Shown here piece after piece: positions 16,108-24,845 of a DNA stretch of 64,000 bases. Location of the stretch: NCBI GenBank assembly GCA_963815965.1, contig CAWFIT010000004.1, forward strand, positions 62,001 to 126,000. The letters run 5' to 3'. Below the pieces are notes generated by a model that saw only the letters and a list, made by a program, of their open reading frames with translations, was not told the origin of the DNA and did not search any database. The stretch is from DASVFB01 sp963815965 (GTDB lineage: Bacteria; Actinomycetota; Thermoleophilia; Gaiellales; Gaiellaceae). Each line of letters starts with the position of its first letter. Positions within the stretch are counted from its first letter, which is position 1. Position numbers and translations under genes: made by a program.

Positions 16108-17245
16108 CATCGAGGAGGCGCGCGAGCGCCTCTCCGGGATCGCACGCGTCACTCCGGTCTACGGCTCGGACACGCTGTCGCGCCTCGCCGGCCGCGAGGT
16201 CTGGCTGAAGGCCGAGAACCTCCAGCGGACGGGCGCCTTCAAGGTGCGCGGCGCGGCCAACCGGATAGCGCTGCTCGACGACGACGAGCGGGCCGCCGGC
16301 GTTGTCGCGGCGAGCGCGGGTAACCACGGCCAGGCGGTTGCGTGGGCGGCGCGCGAGGCAGGCGTCCACGCGCGCATCTACGTCCCGCTCGACGCGCCGA
16401 TGGCGAAGGTGGACGCGTGCCAGAACTACGGCGCGGAGCTCGAGTTCGCCGGCGAGATGTTCGAAGACGCGTTGACCTCGGCGCGCGCGTATGCGGACGA
16501 GACGGGAGCCACGTTCGTGCATCCGTTCGAGGATCCGGTCGTCATCGCCGGCCAGGGCACCGTCGGGCTCGAGCTTGCGGAGCAGATGCCACAGGCGCAG
16601 ACCGTGCTCATCCCCGTCGGCGGAGGCGGGCTCGCCGCAGGCATCGCCACGGCGCTCCGGGCGACGATGCCGGACGTCCGGATCGTCGGCGTCCGCGCCG
16701 GGAAGTCCGGTTACACGATCGCGGACGGCATCTACGTCAAACGCCAGGGCGAGCTGACGACGAGCATGCTCGACACGCTGCTCGACGACATGGTCGACGT
16801 TGCCGACGAGGAGATCACGGAGGCGATCGTCCTCCTGCTCGAGCGGTCGAAACTCGTGGTCGAGGGCGCCGGCGCCGTAGGCGTCGCTGCACTGCTCAGT
16901 CAGAAGGGCGGCGGCGACGGACCGGCAGTCGCGGTCCTCTCCGGCGGCAACATCGATCCGACGCTGCTCATCTCCGTCATGCGGCACGGGCTCACCGTCG
17001 CCGGCCGCTACCTCGTCGTCCGCACCACGATCCCCGACCGGCCGGGCGAGCTGATCAAGCTGCTGCAGCTCTGCGCCGAGCAGCGCGTGAACGTCATCTC
17101 CGTCGAGCATCACCGCGAGGGCATGCACATCTCGGTGGCGGAGACCGAGGTCGAGCTGACCGTCGGGACGCGCAACCTCGCACACTGCGAAGAGGTCATC
17201 GCCGCGCTCGAGGCACACGGTTATCCGACCGAGCGCGTTCGGTGA
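16073..17245 (+). CDS. ilvA: Threonine ammonia-lyase
   Basis: 390 residues, PLP-dependent. The Schiff-base Lys is in RTGAFKVRGAAN, the cofactor phosphate loop is VGGGGLAAG, and a C-terminal ACT domain (about 325-390, TTIPDRPGELIKLLQLCAEQRVNVISVEHHR) marks the allosteric biosynthetic/catabolic form that makes 2-oxobutanoate. The likely start is TTG at 16073, deep inside meaB, giving MAIRTAPPTLSDIEEARE, which matches the family N-terminus. Its stop overlaps the GTG of the next gene (GTGA). Confidence 0.92.
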   Translation: MAIRTAPPTLSDIEEARERLSGIARVTPVYGSDTLSRLAGREVWLKAENLQRTGAFKVRGAANRIALLDDDERAAGVVAASAGNHGQAVAWAAREAGVHARIYVPLDAPMAKVDACQNYGAELEFAGEMFEDALTSARAYADETGATFVHPFEDPVVIAGQGTVGLELAEQMPQAQTVLIPVGGGGLAAGIATALRATMPDVRIVGVRAGKSGYTIADGIYVKRQGELTTSMLDTLLDDMVDVADEEITEAIVLLLERSKLVVEGAGAVGVAALLSQKGGGDGPAVAVLSGGNIDPTLLISVMRHGLTVAGRYLVVRTTIPDRPGELIKLLQLCAEQRVNVISVEHHREGMHISVAETEVELTVGTRNLAHCEEVIAALEAHGYPTERVR

Positions 17246-20200
17246 GACGCGAGCGCAAGGCTGTAACCGTCCTATTCGCCGACCTCGTCGGCTTCACCGC
17301 ACGCTCCGAGTCGCTCGATCCCGAGGACGTGGAGGCGATCCTGCGGCCGTACCACGAACGGCTGCGGACGGAGCTCGAGCAGCGCGGCGGCACCGTGGAG
17401 AAGTTCGTCGGCGACGCGGTCATGGCGGTCTTCGGTGCTCCCGTCGCGCACGAGGACGATCCGGAGCGGGCCGTCCGTGCGGCGCTCGCGATCCGCGACG
17501 GCATCGCCGAGGACGGCAAGCTCGAGGTGCGCATCGCGGTCAACACGGGCGAGGCGCTGGTGAACGTCGACGCACGGCCGGAGCTCGGCGAGGGGATGGT
17601 CGCCGGCGATGTCGTGAACACCGCCTCGCGCCTCCAGAGTGCCGCGCCCACGAACGGCATCCTCGCCGGGGAAACGACGTTCCGCGCGACCCGGCACGTG
17701 ATCGACTATCGCGAGCACGCGGCGGTCGACGCGAAGGGCAAGGCCGAGCCGGTACCGGTCTGGGAGGTCGCGGAGGCGAAGGCGCGCGTCGGCGTGGAGG
17801 TCAGCGGTCCCGTGACGCCGCTCGTCGGCCGCGAACGCGAACGCGACCTTCTGCTGTCCACGTTCGATCGCGTCCGTCGCGAGTCGTCGACGCAACTCGT
17901 GACCATCGCCGGCGTGCCCGGCATCGGGAAGAGCCGTCTCGTCGCCGAGCTCTACGACCAGCTCGAGCACGAGGCCGAGCTCACGAACTGGCGCCGCGGC
18001 CGCTCGCTTCCGTACGGCGAGGGCGGCGCCCTCTGGGCATTCGGCGAGATGGTGAAGGCTCAGGCCGGGATCCTCGAGAGCGACACCGCCTCGGATGCCG
18101 AGCGCAAGCTCCGTGAGGCCGTCGCAGCCGCGCTTCCGGAGGAGGACGTCGAGTGGGTCGAGGCGCGTCTGCGACCGCTCGTCGGCCTCAGCGGAGAGAC
18201 CGGCGCGCGCGACGAGAGCTTCGCCGCATGGCGCCGCTTCGTCGATGCGCTCGCGGATCAGCGCCCGACCGTGCTCGTGTTCGAGGATCTGCACTGGGCC
18301 GATGACGAGCTGCTCGACTTCGTCGACGAGCTGGTGGATTGGGTCGAGAATGTGCCACTCCTCGTCCTTGCGACTGCGCGGCCGGAGCTGTTCGACCGCC
18401 GCCAGGAGTGGGGAGGCGGCAAGCGGAATGCGCTGACGGTCTCGCTCGCGCCGCTGGCCGACGTCGAGACGGCGCGCCTGCTCGCGGCACTACTCGACCA
18501 GACTCTGCTTCCGGCGGAGCAACAGCAGGAGCTGCTCGCCCGCGCGGGCGGCAACCCGTTGTACGCAGAGCAGTTCGCACGCATGTTCGCCGAGCGCGGT
18601 GACGCCGGCGGCGTCCTGCCCGAGACGGTCCAGGGGATCATCACGGCGCGGCTCGACTCGCTTCCTCCTGCGGAGAAGGAGCTGTTGCTCGACGCCGCCG
18701 TACTCGGCAGGACGTTCTGGCGCGGCGCGCTGGACGGCGAGGACGTCGAGGCGCACCTGCGCTCGTTGCAGCGAAAGGAGTTCGTCCGGCGCGAGCGGCG
18801 CAGCGGCGTCGCGGGTGAAAACGAGTACGCCTTTGCACACCTGCTCATCCGCGATGTCGCCTATGCGCAGCTTCCGCGCGCAGGCCGCGCGGACAAGCAT
18901 GTGCGCGCGGCCCGCTGGATCGACTCGCTCACCGGTGACCGCAGCGCGGATCTCGCCGACTTGCGCGCGCACCATTACCTCGCTGCGCTCGAGCTGGTCG
19001 AAGCATCGGGCGGCGACCATTCGGCGCTCGTCGACCCTGCGGCGGACGCGTTGTTGACGGCCGCTCAGCGCGCGCTGAAGCTGTTCGCCTTCTCGCAGGT
19101 CGAGCGCTATGCGACGCGCGGCCTCGAGCTCGTGCCGGACGGTGACCCGCGGCGGCCGGCTGCGCTGCTCGCGCTCGCCGCGGCCGAAGCAGAGCTTGGC
19201 AATGCTGAGTTCTACAAGCGGACGGACCGCGCCGCCGAAGACTTCATAGCCCTCGGCGACCTCGAGTCTGCCGCTGAAGCGGAGACGCTTGCAGGGAACT
19301 GGCTCTGGAACTTCGGCGACCGCGACGGTGCTCGCGCCGCCGCTAAGCGCGCCATCGATCTGCTCGTCGACGTGCCGCTCTCACGTGCGAAGCCGGCAGC
19401 CCTCGCGGCTCACGCGCGCCTGCTGATGCTAGGGGGCGAGTACAACGAGGCGATTGCCGTCGGCACCGCCGGTCTCGAGGCAGCGAGAGAGGTCGGCGCG
19501 GAGGGCATCGAGGCAAGCGTGCTCATCACGCTCGGGACTGCCGGTGACGCGCTCAACCGGAGCGGCTTCGACGAGCTCGAGCAGGGAATCGCGATTGCCG
19601 ACCGTCTCAACATTCCACGTGAGTTCACTCGCGGGCATAACAACCTCGCAGAGCAGCTGGTCGTGCGGGGCGACATCACCGGAGCTGAGCAGCACTACCA
19701 GATCGCTCTGGAGCGGATGGAACGCCTCGGAATCGTGCAGAGCGTCGTGTGGCTCTTGCCGCAGCTGGCCGAGATTTCATTCTTGCGCGGCGAGTGGAGC
19801 AGGACCGAGGAGGTGTTGCAGCGCTACGACCGCATCCTCCACTCGATGGCGGGGCACTACCTCGACGTCCAGGTGGATACCGTTCGCGCGCAGATGGCCG
19901 GCGCGCGTGTCGGCCGAGCGGCCGGCGAGGTGTGGGAGCGCGCGGTCGAAAGAGGCCGTGTGGTGAAGGATCCGCAGGCGCTTGCTCCCACGCTCTCGGG
20001 GTACGCGCGCTTCTTGCTCCAGTACGGAGAGGCCGACGCCGCGATCGAGCTGATCGATGAGATGAACCAGCTCCCGACGCAGTACTTCAGCGCCCTGATC
20101 GATTTCGGCTGGGTAGCGCACGACCTCGGACGTCCGTTCTTGTGGACCAGCGAACGGAGCGGCGTATGGGCCGATGCCGGAAGGCTGATCGCAGGTGGCG

Positions 20201-20397
20201 AGCTCGCGACCGCCGCGGACCTGCTCGCCGAGAAGGGAATGCGCGTCGAGGAGGCGTACGCTCGCCTGCGCGCGGCCGAGGACCTCACCGGCACCGAGCG
20301 CGCGGCGCAACTGGAGCCGGCGCTTGCGTTCTACCGTGCGGTCGGCGCGAGTTCGTACGTGCTCCGCGCCGAAGCGCTTCTGCCCGCGTCCGCGTGA
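17242..20397 (+). CDS. Class III adenylate/guanylate cyclase-AAA ATPase-TPR protein
   Basis: 1051 residues. N-terminal cyclase homology domain about 1-175 with both metal aspartates (LFADLVGFTARSE and EKFVGDAVMAVFGAP). An AAA/STAND ATPase module begins near 190 with P-loop GVPGIGKSRLVAEL and Walker B LVFEDLHWADDELLDF. The C-terminal 500 residues are helical repeats of TPR type. This architecture is common in actinobacteria and signals through cyclic nucleotide or through the STAND switch; input unknown. GTG start overlaps the threonine dehydratase stop, so the two are cotranscribed. Confidence 0.92.
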   Translation: MRRERKAVTVLFADLVGFTARSESLDPEDVEAILRPYHERLRTELEQRGGTVEKFVGDAVMAVFGAPVAHEDDPERAVRAALAIRDGIAEDGKLEVRIAVNTGEALVNVDARPELGEGMVAGDVVNTASRLQSAAPTNGILAGETTFRATRHVIDYREHAAVDAKGKAEPVPVWEVAEAKARVGVEVSGPVTPLVGRERERDLLLSTFDRVRRESSTQLVTIAGVPGIGKSRLVAELYDQLEHEAELTNWRRGRSLPYGEGGALWAFGEMVKAQAGILESDTASDAERKLREAVAAALPEEDVEWVEARLRPLVGLSGETGARDESFAAWRRFVDALADQRPTVLVFEDLHWADDELLDFVDELVDWVENVPLLVLATARPELFDRRQEWGGGKRNALTVSLAPLADVETARLLAALLDQTLLPAEQQQELLARAGGNPLYAEQFARMFAERGDAGGVLPETVQGIITARLDSLPPAEKELLLDAAVLGRTFWRGALDGEDVEAHLRSLQRKEFVRRERRSGVAGENEYAFAHLLIRDVAYAQLPRAGRADKHVRAARWIDSLTGDRSADLADLRAHHYLAALELVEASGGDHSALVDPAADALLTAAQRALKLFAFSQVERYATRGLELVPDGDPRRPAALLALAAAEAELGNAEFYKRTDRAAEDFIALGDLESAAEAETLAGNWLWNFGDRDGARAAAKRAIDLLVDVPLSRAKPAALAAHARLLMLGGEYNEAIAVGTAGLEAAREVGAEGIEASVLITLGTAGDALNRSGFDELEQGIAIADRLNIPREFTRGHNNLAEQLVVRGDITGAEQHYQIALERMERLGIVQSVVWLLPQLAEISFLRGEWSRTEEVLQRYDRILHSMAGHYLDVQVDTVRAQMAGARVGRAAGEVWERAVERGRVVKDPQALAPTLSGYARFLLQYGEADAAIELIDEMNQLPTQYFSALIDFGWVAHDLGRPFLWTSERSGVWADAGRLIAGGELATAADLLAEKGMRVEEAYARLRAAEDLTGTERAAQLEPALAFYRAVGASSYVLRAEALLPASA

Positions 20398-20579
20398 ATC
20401 CGAGCGATCGCGCGTCGGAAGACGCTCTCCCGCCGCAACCCGCCCGAAGCGAACCTGGCGCGTTCCGCCGAACGATGAAGATCGTGTTGGTAGCTGCTCG
20501 TGAGACTTGTGGAGAGGTGGCCTGTCATGTCAACCAGACGCGGCCGCGGCGCGACTTCTTCCTCCGTCGCCTCCCGCTT

Positions 20580-20585
20580 TAGTCT
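20580..20585 (+). promoter_or_regulatory. Putative -10 hexamer of the hydrolase-LuxR gene
   Basis: TAGTCT ends 7 bases before the ATG at 20593 and supports that start over the two in-frame starts further upstream (20500 and 20527). The 195-base gap before this gene shows no other feature. Confidence 0.45.
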
Positions 20586-20592
20586 GTCGAGC

Positions 20593-21633
20593 ATGGCCAC
20601 CGGGCAGCGGACAGGGTTCTTCCGTTTCGATGGACACCGCATCGCATTCGCGACGATCGGCTCCGGCCCGGCGCTCGTCTTCCCGGCTTGGTGGGTCAGC
20701 AACGTCGTGGAGGATTGGAAGGACGAGCGTTTCCGCCGGTTCGTCGAGGCGCTCGCGGATCGGAGGCGGGTGATTCGCTACGACCGCCTCGGGTGCGGGA
20801 TGTCGGACCGCGAGCGGCCCCCCGAGACACTCGAGCTCGAGTACGAGGTCGCCGTGCTCGCGGCGCTCATCGACCATGTCGGGCTGGACCGCGTGACCCT
20901 GCTCGGCGGGTCCTACGGAGGGTGCACGGCGGTTGCCTATGCGACGAGCTACCCGGACAGGGTCGACCGCATCGTCCTCTACGGTGCGTTCGCGAGCGGC
21001 GCGCAGCTTGGACGCCCCGAATCAAGGCAGGTCGTCGTCGACCTCGTCCGCCGGCATTGGGGGATCGGCGCCCGCATGTTCGCCGACGCGTTCGTTCCGA
21101 GCGGCGGTCCGGACGAGCGTGCGTCATTCGCAGCCTTTCAGCGGGCGTCCGCCAGTGCCGAATTCGCTGCGCAGCTGCTCGAGCTGACCTTCGCGACCGA
21201 CGTCACCGAGGAGGTGGCCGAGCTGCAGACACCGACCCTCGTCGTGCATCGAAGGCGCGATCGCGTCGTCCGCCTCGCCGCCGGCGAGCAACTCGCCGCA
21301 CTGGCGCCGAACGCCGAGCTCGTCGTGCTCGACGGCGACGCTCATCTCCCGTGGCACGGTGACATCGACTCCGTCCTCGAGGCGGTCGCCGCGTTCCTCG
21401 GAATCGCGGCGCCGCCGCGCCGCGAGGCGCCGGCGGATGTCGGCGAGCTCAGCCCGCGCGAGCGCGATGTGCTGCGCCTCGTCGCGGAGGGGCTGAGCGA
21501 CGCGGAGATCGCGGACCGACTCGTGCTCAGCCAGCACACGGTGCATCGTCACGTCGCGAACATCCGGCGCAAGCTGGGGCTGCACTCGCGCGCCGCGGCA
21601 GCGGCTCACGCAGCCCGAGCCGGTCTCGTCTGA
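20593..21633 (+). CDS. Alpha/beta hydrolase fused to LuxR-type DNA-binding domain
   Basis: 346 residues. Residues 1-270 form an alpha/beta hydrolase: oxyanion region GSGPALVFPAWWVSN, nucleophile elbow LLGGSYGGCTAVAYA (Ser about 108), an acidic residue in VVHRRRDRVV and a His in DGDAHLPWHGD. Residues 280-346 are a LuxR helix-turn-helix (LSPRERDVLRLVAEGLSDAEIADRLVLSQHTVHRHVANIRRKL, positions about 285-328). The hydrolase could act as a ligand sensor or a real enzyme, with the triad apparently intact. Start chosen at 20593 on the -10 and family N-terminus. Confidence 0.88.
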   Translation: MATGQRTGFFRFDGHRIAFATIGSGPALVFPAWWVSNVVEDWKDERFRRFVEALADRRRVIRYDRLGCGMSDRERPPETLELEYEVAVLAALIDHVGLDRVTLLGGSYGGCTAVAYATSYPDRVDRIVLYGAFASGAQLGRPESRQVVVDLVRRHWGIGARMFADAFVPSGGPDERASFAAFQRASASAEFAAQLLELTFATDVTEEVAELQTPTLVVHRRRDRVVRLAAGEQLAALAPNAELVVLDGDAHLPWHGDIDSVLEAVAAFLGIAAPPRREAPADVGELSPRERDVLRLVAEGLSDAEIADRLVLSQHTVHRHVANIRRKLGLHSRAAAAAHAARAGLV

Positions 21634-21720
21634 CGACGCGGCAAATGGCCGGTTCGGGCCAGCGCAAGATGGCCCGGTCGTGCGAAGTCGAGGCGCCTCT
21701 CTTGGAGCGATCCTTGAGCA

Positions 21721-22230
21721 ATGCAATCGAGGATCATTCGCAACCGGACGCACGGGCTCCTGACGATCAGGCCCCTCCGGAACGGCGATACGGGCACGGT
21801 CGCGGCGCTCTTCGACCGTCTCGGCAACGAATCGCGTGCGCGCCGCTTCAACGGCACGAAGCCCCGACTCTCCGCGAGTGAGCTCGCTCAGCTGGCGAGA
21901 GTGGACGCCGGCTGCCACGCGCTCGTCGCCTACGTCGAGGGCGATCCGCGTCCCGCCGCGCTTGCGCAGCTCGTCCGCGACGCCGACCTGCGGACGCACG
22001 CCGAGATCGCGTTCGCCGTTGCCGACCGGTACCAGGGCCACGGCGTCGGCTCGGCGCTCGTCGAGCTGCTCGCCGCCGACGCACGCGCAGCGGGCCTCAC
22101 GCACCTGACCGCAACCGTGCAGGGATCGAACGCGGCGGCGTATTCGCTCATTCGCAAGATCGCGAACGTCGTCGACGTTCGCTACGGAGCCGGCGAAGCG
22201 TCAATCGTCGCCGCGTTCCAGTCCGCGTAA
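21721..22230 (+). CDS. GNAT family N-acetyltransferase
   Basis: 169 residues. RPLRNGDTGTVAALFDRLGNESRARRF at the N-terminus, acetyl-CoA motif IAFAVADRYQGHGVGSALVELLAADARAAG, and HLTATVQGSNAAAYSLIRKIA near the end. Resembles the C-terminal acetyltransferase domain of protein-lysine acetyltransferases (Pat-like), but stands alone without a cyclic-nucleotide or CoA-ligase domain. Convergent with the MBL-rhodanese gene, 3 bases apart; a short inverted repeat GTTCCGC/GCGGAAC at 22238-22255 lies at the junction. Confidence 0.85.
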   Translation: MQSRIIRNRTHGLLTIRPLRNGDTGTVAALFDRLGNESRARRFNGTKPRLSASELAQLARVDAGCHALVAYVEGDPRPAALAQLVRDADLRTHAEIAFAVADRYQGHGVGSALVELLAADARAAGLTHLTATVQGSNAAAYSLIRKIANVVDVRYGAGEASIVAAFQSA

Positions 22231-22233
22231 GAC

Positions 22234-23590
22234 CTACGTTCCGCAGCGGCGGAACTCGACGGTGTGGCCGCCGCGCTCCTGCCAGGTGTGCACGCCGCCG
22301 TGTAGGACGGGGCGGGCCTCGATCCCGTTCGCAGCGAGGACGCTCGCTGCGATCGCGGCGCGCGCGCCGGTGTTGCAGATCGTGACGACCGGCTTCTCAC
22401 CGAGCGGGATGCCGCACACACGCAGCAGGCGGTACGGGATGTTGCGCGTGCCCGCGATGTAGCCGCCGTCGCGCTCGTCCTTCTCCCGCACGTCGAGCAC
22501 CTCGATCTCGCCTGCGGCGAGCAGCTCTTCGACCTCGTCGAGCTCGATCGGCGCCAGCCGCTCATCGCGCGGCGGATCGAGCGTGTACCCGGCGATGTCG
22601 CAGCAGCGCGACGGCGCGCAGCCCGCGCGCGGCCCGCTCGACCTCGTCCTTCGTTGCGGCGTGGACGACGACCGCCTCGTCTGGCTCGAGCAGAAACCCA
22701 CTCTTCGTCGAGAACAACGACCCGTCGACCGGAATGTTGATCGCACCGTGCGCGTGCCCCGACGAGAACGTGTCGGCGTCACGAACGTCGACGATCGTGG
22801 CGCCGTCGGCGTTCGTCAAGGGCTCGAGCGCCTGCGGCGCGCCGATGAACGGCCCGCGGTTGAGCGCGACGATTCGCTCCATGTTCGGCGGGCGCAGCTG
22901 CGAGCCGCCGGCGGACTCCTCCACGAAGTCCTCCTCGTTCGCAATCGTCATGGCGTGGTTGAAGCGGCGCTCGAAGCCGATCGTCGACGAAGCCTTCGAG
23001 CTCATGCCCGCGCCGCAGAGCGAGCCTGCGACGTGACCCGGGTAGACCTCGACGCCGTCGGGCAGCTCGGCCAGCCGCCGCAGCGAGTGAAACAGACCCT
23101 CGGCGCCCGCACGTGCCTCGATCGCGAGATCGGGACGCGCCGCGTCGCCGATGAAGAGCGAATCGCCGGTGAGCACGATCCACGGCTCGTCGGCTCGATT
23201 GCGGTCGGATACTGCGAACGCGCAGTGCTCCGGCCGGTGGCCGGGTGTGTGGATCGTGCGGATCGAAACCGCGCCGAGCTCGATTGTGCCGCCGTCCTCC
23301 AATGGCTCGAACGAGAACTCGACCTCCGCCGCTGGATGCGCGTGGACGGTGCAGCCGTGGTCGAGCGCGAGGCGCCCGTGGCCGGACAGGTGGTCGGCGT
23401 GGGTGTGCGTCTCGAGCACGCCGACCAGCCGCACGTCTTGTCGCGCCGCCTCGTCGAGGTATTGCTCGATCGCGTACGCCGGGTCGACGACCACGGCTGT
23501 CCCCTCGTGCTCATCGCCGACCAGGTACGACGCGCAGCCGAGGCCGTCGTCGACGAACTGGTGGAAGATCACGAACTCGCACGTTAACAC
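22234..23590 (-). pseudogene. MBL-fold hydrolase with two rhodanese domains, frameshifted
   Basis: Persulfide-dioxygenase-like protein. The N-terminal metallo-beta-lactamase domain has THTHADHLSGH and the later metal ligands TPGHRPEH and TGDSLFIGD, and a first rhodanese domain follows (IVDVRDADTFSSGHAHGAINIP). The second rhodanese domain (IEVLDVREKDERDGGYIAGTRNIP, active-site Cys in VVTICNTGARAA) is in a different frame. One extra base near 22596-22615 causes the switch; without the correction the first frame stops at 22562. The start is unclear: GTG at 23590 is my choice. A single corrected protein of about 450 residues is expected, for sulfide or glutathione persulfide metabolism. Confidence 0.8.
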
Positions 23591-23602
23591 CTCCCTCAGA
23601 CC

Positions 23603-24811
23603 GTGATCATTCGACCCGTGCAGCGCGCCGCCGGCCTGATTGCGCTCGCCGTGTCTGCGGCGCTCGCAATGCCTGCGGCTGCGTCGGCGCACGCCAACCT
23701 CGTGAGCATCACTCCGGCCGACCGCGCTGTGCTCGCTCGCGCTCCCGAGCGAGTCGTGGTGCGCTTTGACGACAACGTGCGGGTAGCGCCGGGCAACGCC
23801 GCTGTTCGCAACGGCGACGGCTCGATCCTCGGCGGCAAGCCAACGGCGCACGGGACGACACTCGTACTGCCGCTGCGCTCAGACCTTGGGCAGGGCGACT
23901 ACAGCGTGCGGTGGAGCGCCGTTTCGGACGACGGGCACGTAGTCCAGGGCGTCATTGCGTTCGGCGTCGGCCTCGGCCGGCCGCCGCCGGTGCCCACACT
24001 CCGCTCTACGGCCGAGGTCGGGTTCGGGACCGTGCTCTCGCGCTGGGTCTTCTTCGCGGGGTTGCTCGTTGCTTCGGGACTTGCGCTCTTCGATCTGCTC
24101 GTGTGGCGGCCGCTCGTGAAGAGCGATCTGCGAACGGGGTGGATCGCGATCGGCCTCGCGGCGGTGTTCGTCTCGTCCCACGGTCTCGTCCACGCGAGTC
24201 ACGGCGGCGCCTCGACGCGCTTCGGCCTGGCGATCTACATCGGCTCTGGAGTCGCGGCCACCGGGGCCGCGGCGGCGGCGATCGCCGTAACCGACCGGTC
24301 GGCGGCGCCGTTCGCGGTCGTGCTCGCGGTCGCCGTCCTGCCGGTGCCGACCGTTGCGGGGCACGCGCTCGATCCGGGCCGGTCGTGGCTCGAAGTGCCC
24401 ATCGATCTCCTGCACGTGATCGCTGCAGCGGTCTGGATCGGCGGTCTCTTTGCGCTTGCGTTCGTCGCGCCGCGGGAGGGCGTATCGGCGGAGGTGATCG
24501 GCGCGGCTGCACGCCGCTTCTCGAGTCTCGCGCTCGCATCGGTGATCGTGGTCGCCCTGACAGGGGCGGTGCGCGCGCTCGCAGAGCTGTCCGCAGTGTC
24601 ACAGCTCTGGACGACCGGCTACGGCAGGGTGATCCTCGTCAAGACCGGCCTTTTTGCGGTGCTGCTCGGCCTCGGCTCGCTGTCGCGCGCGCGAGTCGCG
24701 GCGCGTGTCGAGCGGTTGCGGAGCGTCGTCCTTGCCGAGGTGACGATCCTGCTGCTGGGCGTCGTCGTGGCGGTCGCGCTGCTGACGTCGCTCCGGCCCG
24801 GTCGCCGATAG
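23603..24811 (+). CDS. CopC-CopD fusion copper resistance protein
   Basis: 402 residues. Signal peptide (about 1-30, ending ASAHANLV); the mature N-terminal His after AHA is the first copper ligand of CopC. The CopC beta domain (about 30-125) ends with SVRWSAVSDDGHVVQGVIAFGVG, which carries a second His. An eight-helix CopD membrane domain follows (about 140-400) with VHASHGG, DLLHVIAAAVWIGG and VILVKTGLFAVLLGLG. It takes up or handles copper at the membrane. GTG start, 13 bases from the divergent MBL gene. Confidence 0.9.
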   Translation: MIIRPVQRAAGLIALAVSAALAMPAAASAHANLVSITPADRAVLARAPERVVVRFDDNVRVAPGNAAVRNGDGSILGGKPTAHGTTLVLPLRSDLGQGDYSVRWSAVSDDGHVVQGVIAFGVGLGRPPPVPTLRSTAEVGFGTVLSRWVFFAGLLVASGLALFDLLVWRPLVKSDLRTGWIAIGLAAVFVSSHGLVHASHGGASTRFGLAIYIGSGVAATGAAAAAIAVTDRSAAPFAVVLAVAVLPVPTVAGHALDPGRSWLEVPIDLLHVIAAAVWIGGLFALAFVAPREGVSAEVIGAAARRFSSLALASVIVVALTGAVRALAELSAVSQLWTTGYGRVILVKTGLFAVLLGLGSLSRARVAARVERLRSVVLAEVTILLLGVVVAVALLTSLRPGRR

Positions 24812-24838
24812 ACCACGTTCCGGAACGACGCATAAGCT
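24809..24838 (+). promoter_or_regulatory. Putative promoter with palindrome CGTTCCGGAACG
   Basis: A 12-base perfect palindrome at 24816-24827 lies in the spacer between a weak -35 (TAGACC, 24809-24814) and a -10 (TAAGCT, 24833-24838). The -10 ends 7 bases before the GTG at 24846. A dimeric repressor could bind there; no regulator is identified. Confidence 0.4.
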
Positions 24839-24845
24839 GGGTGGG

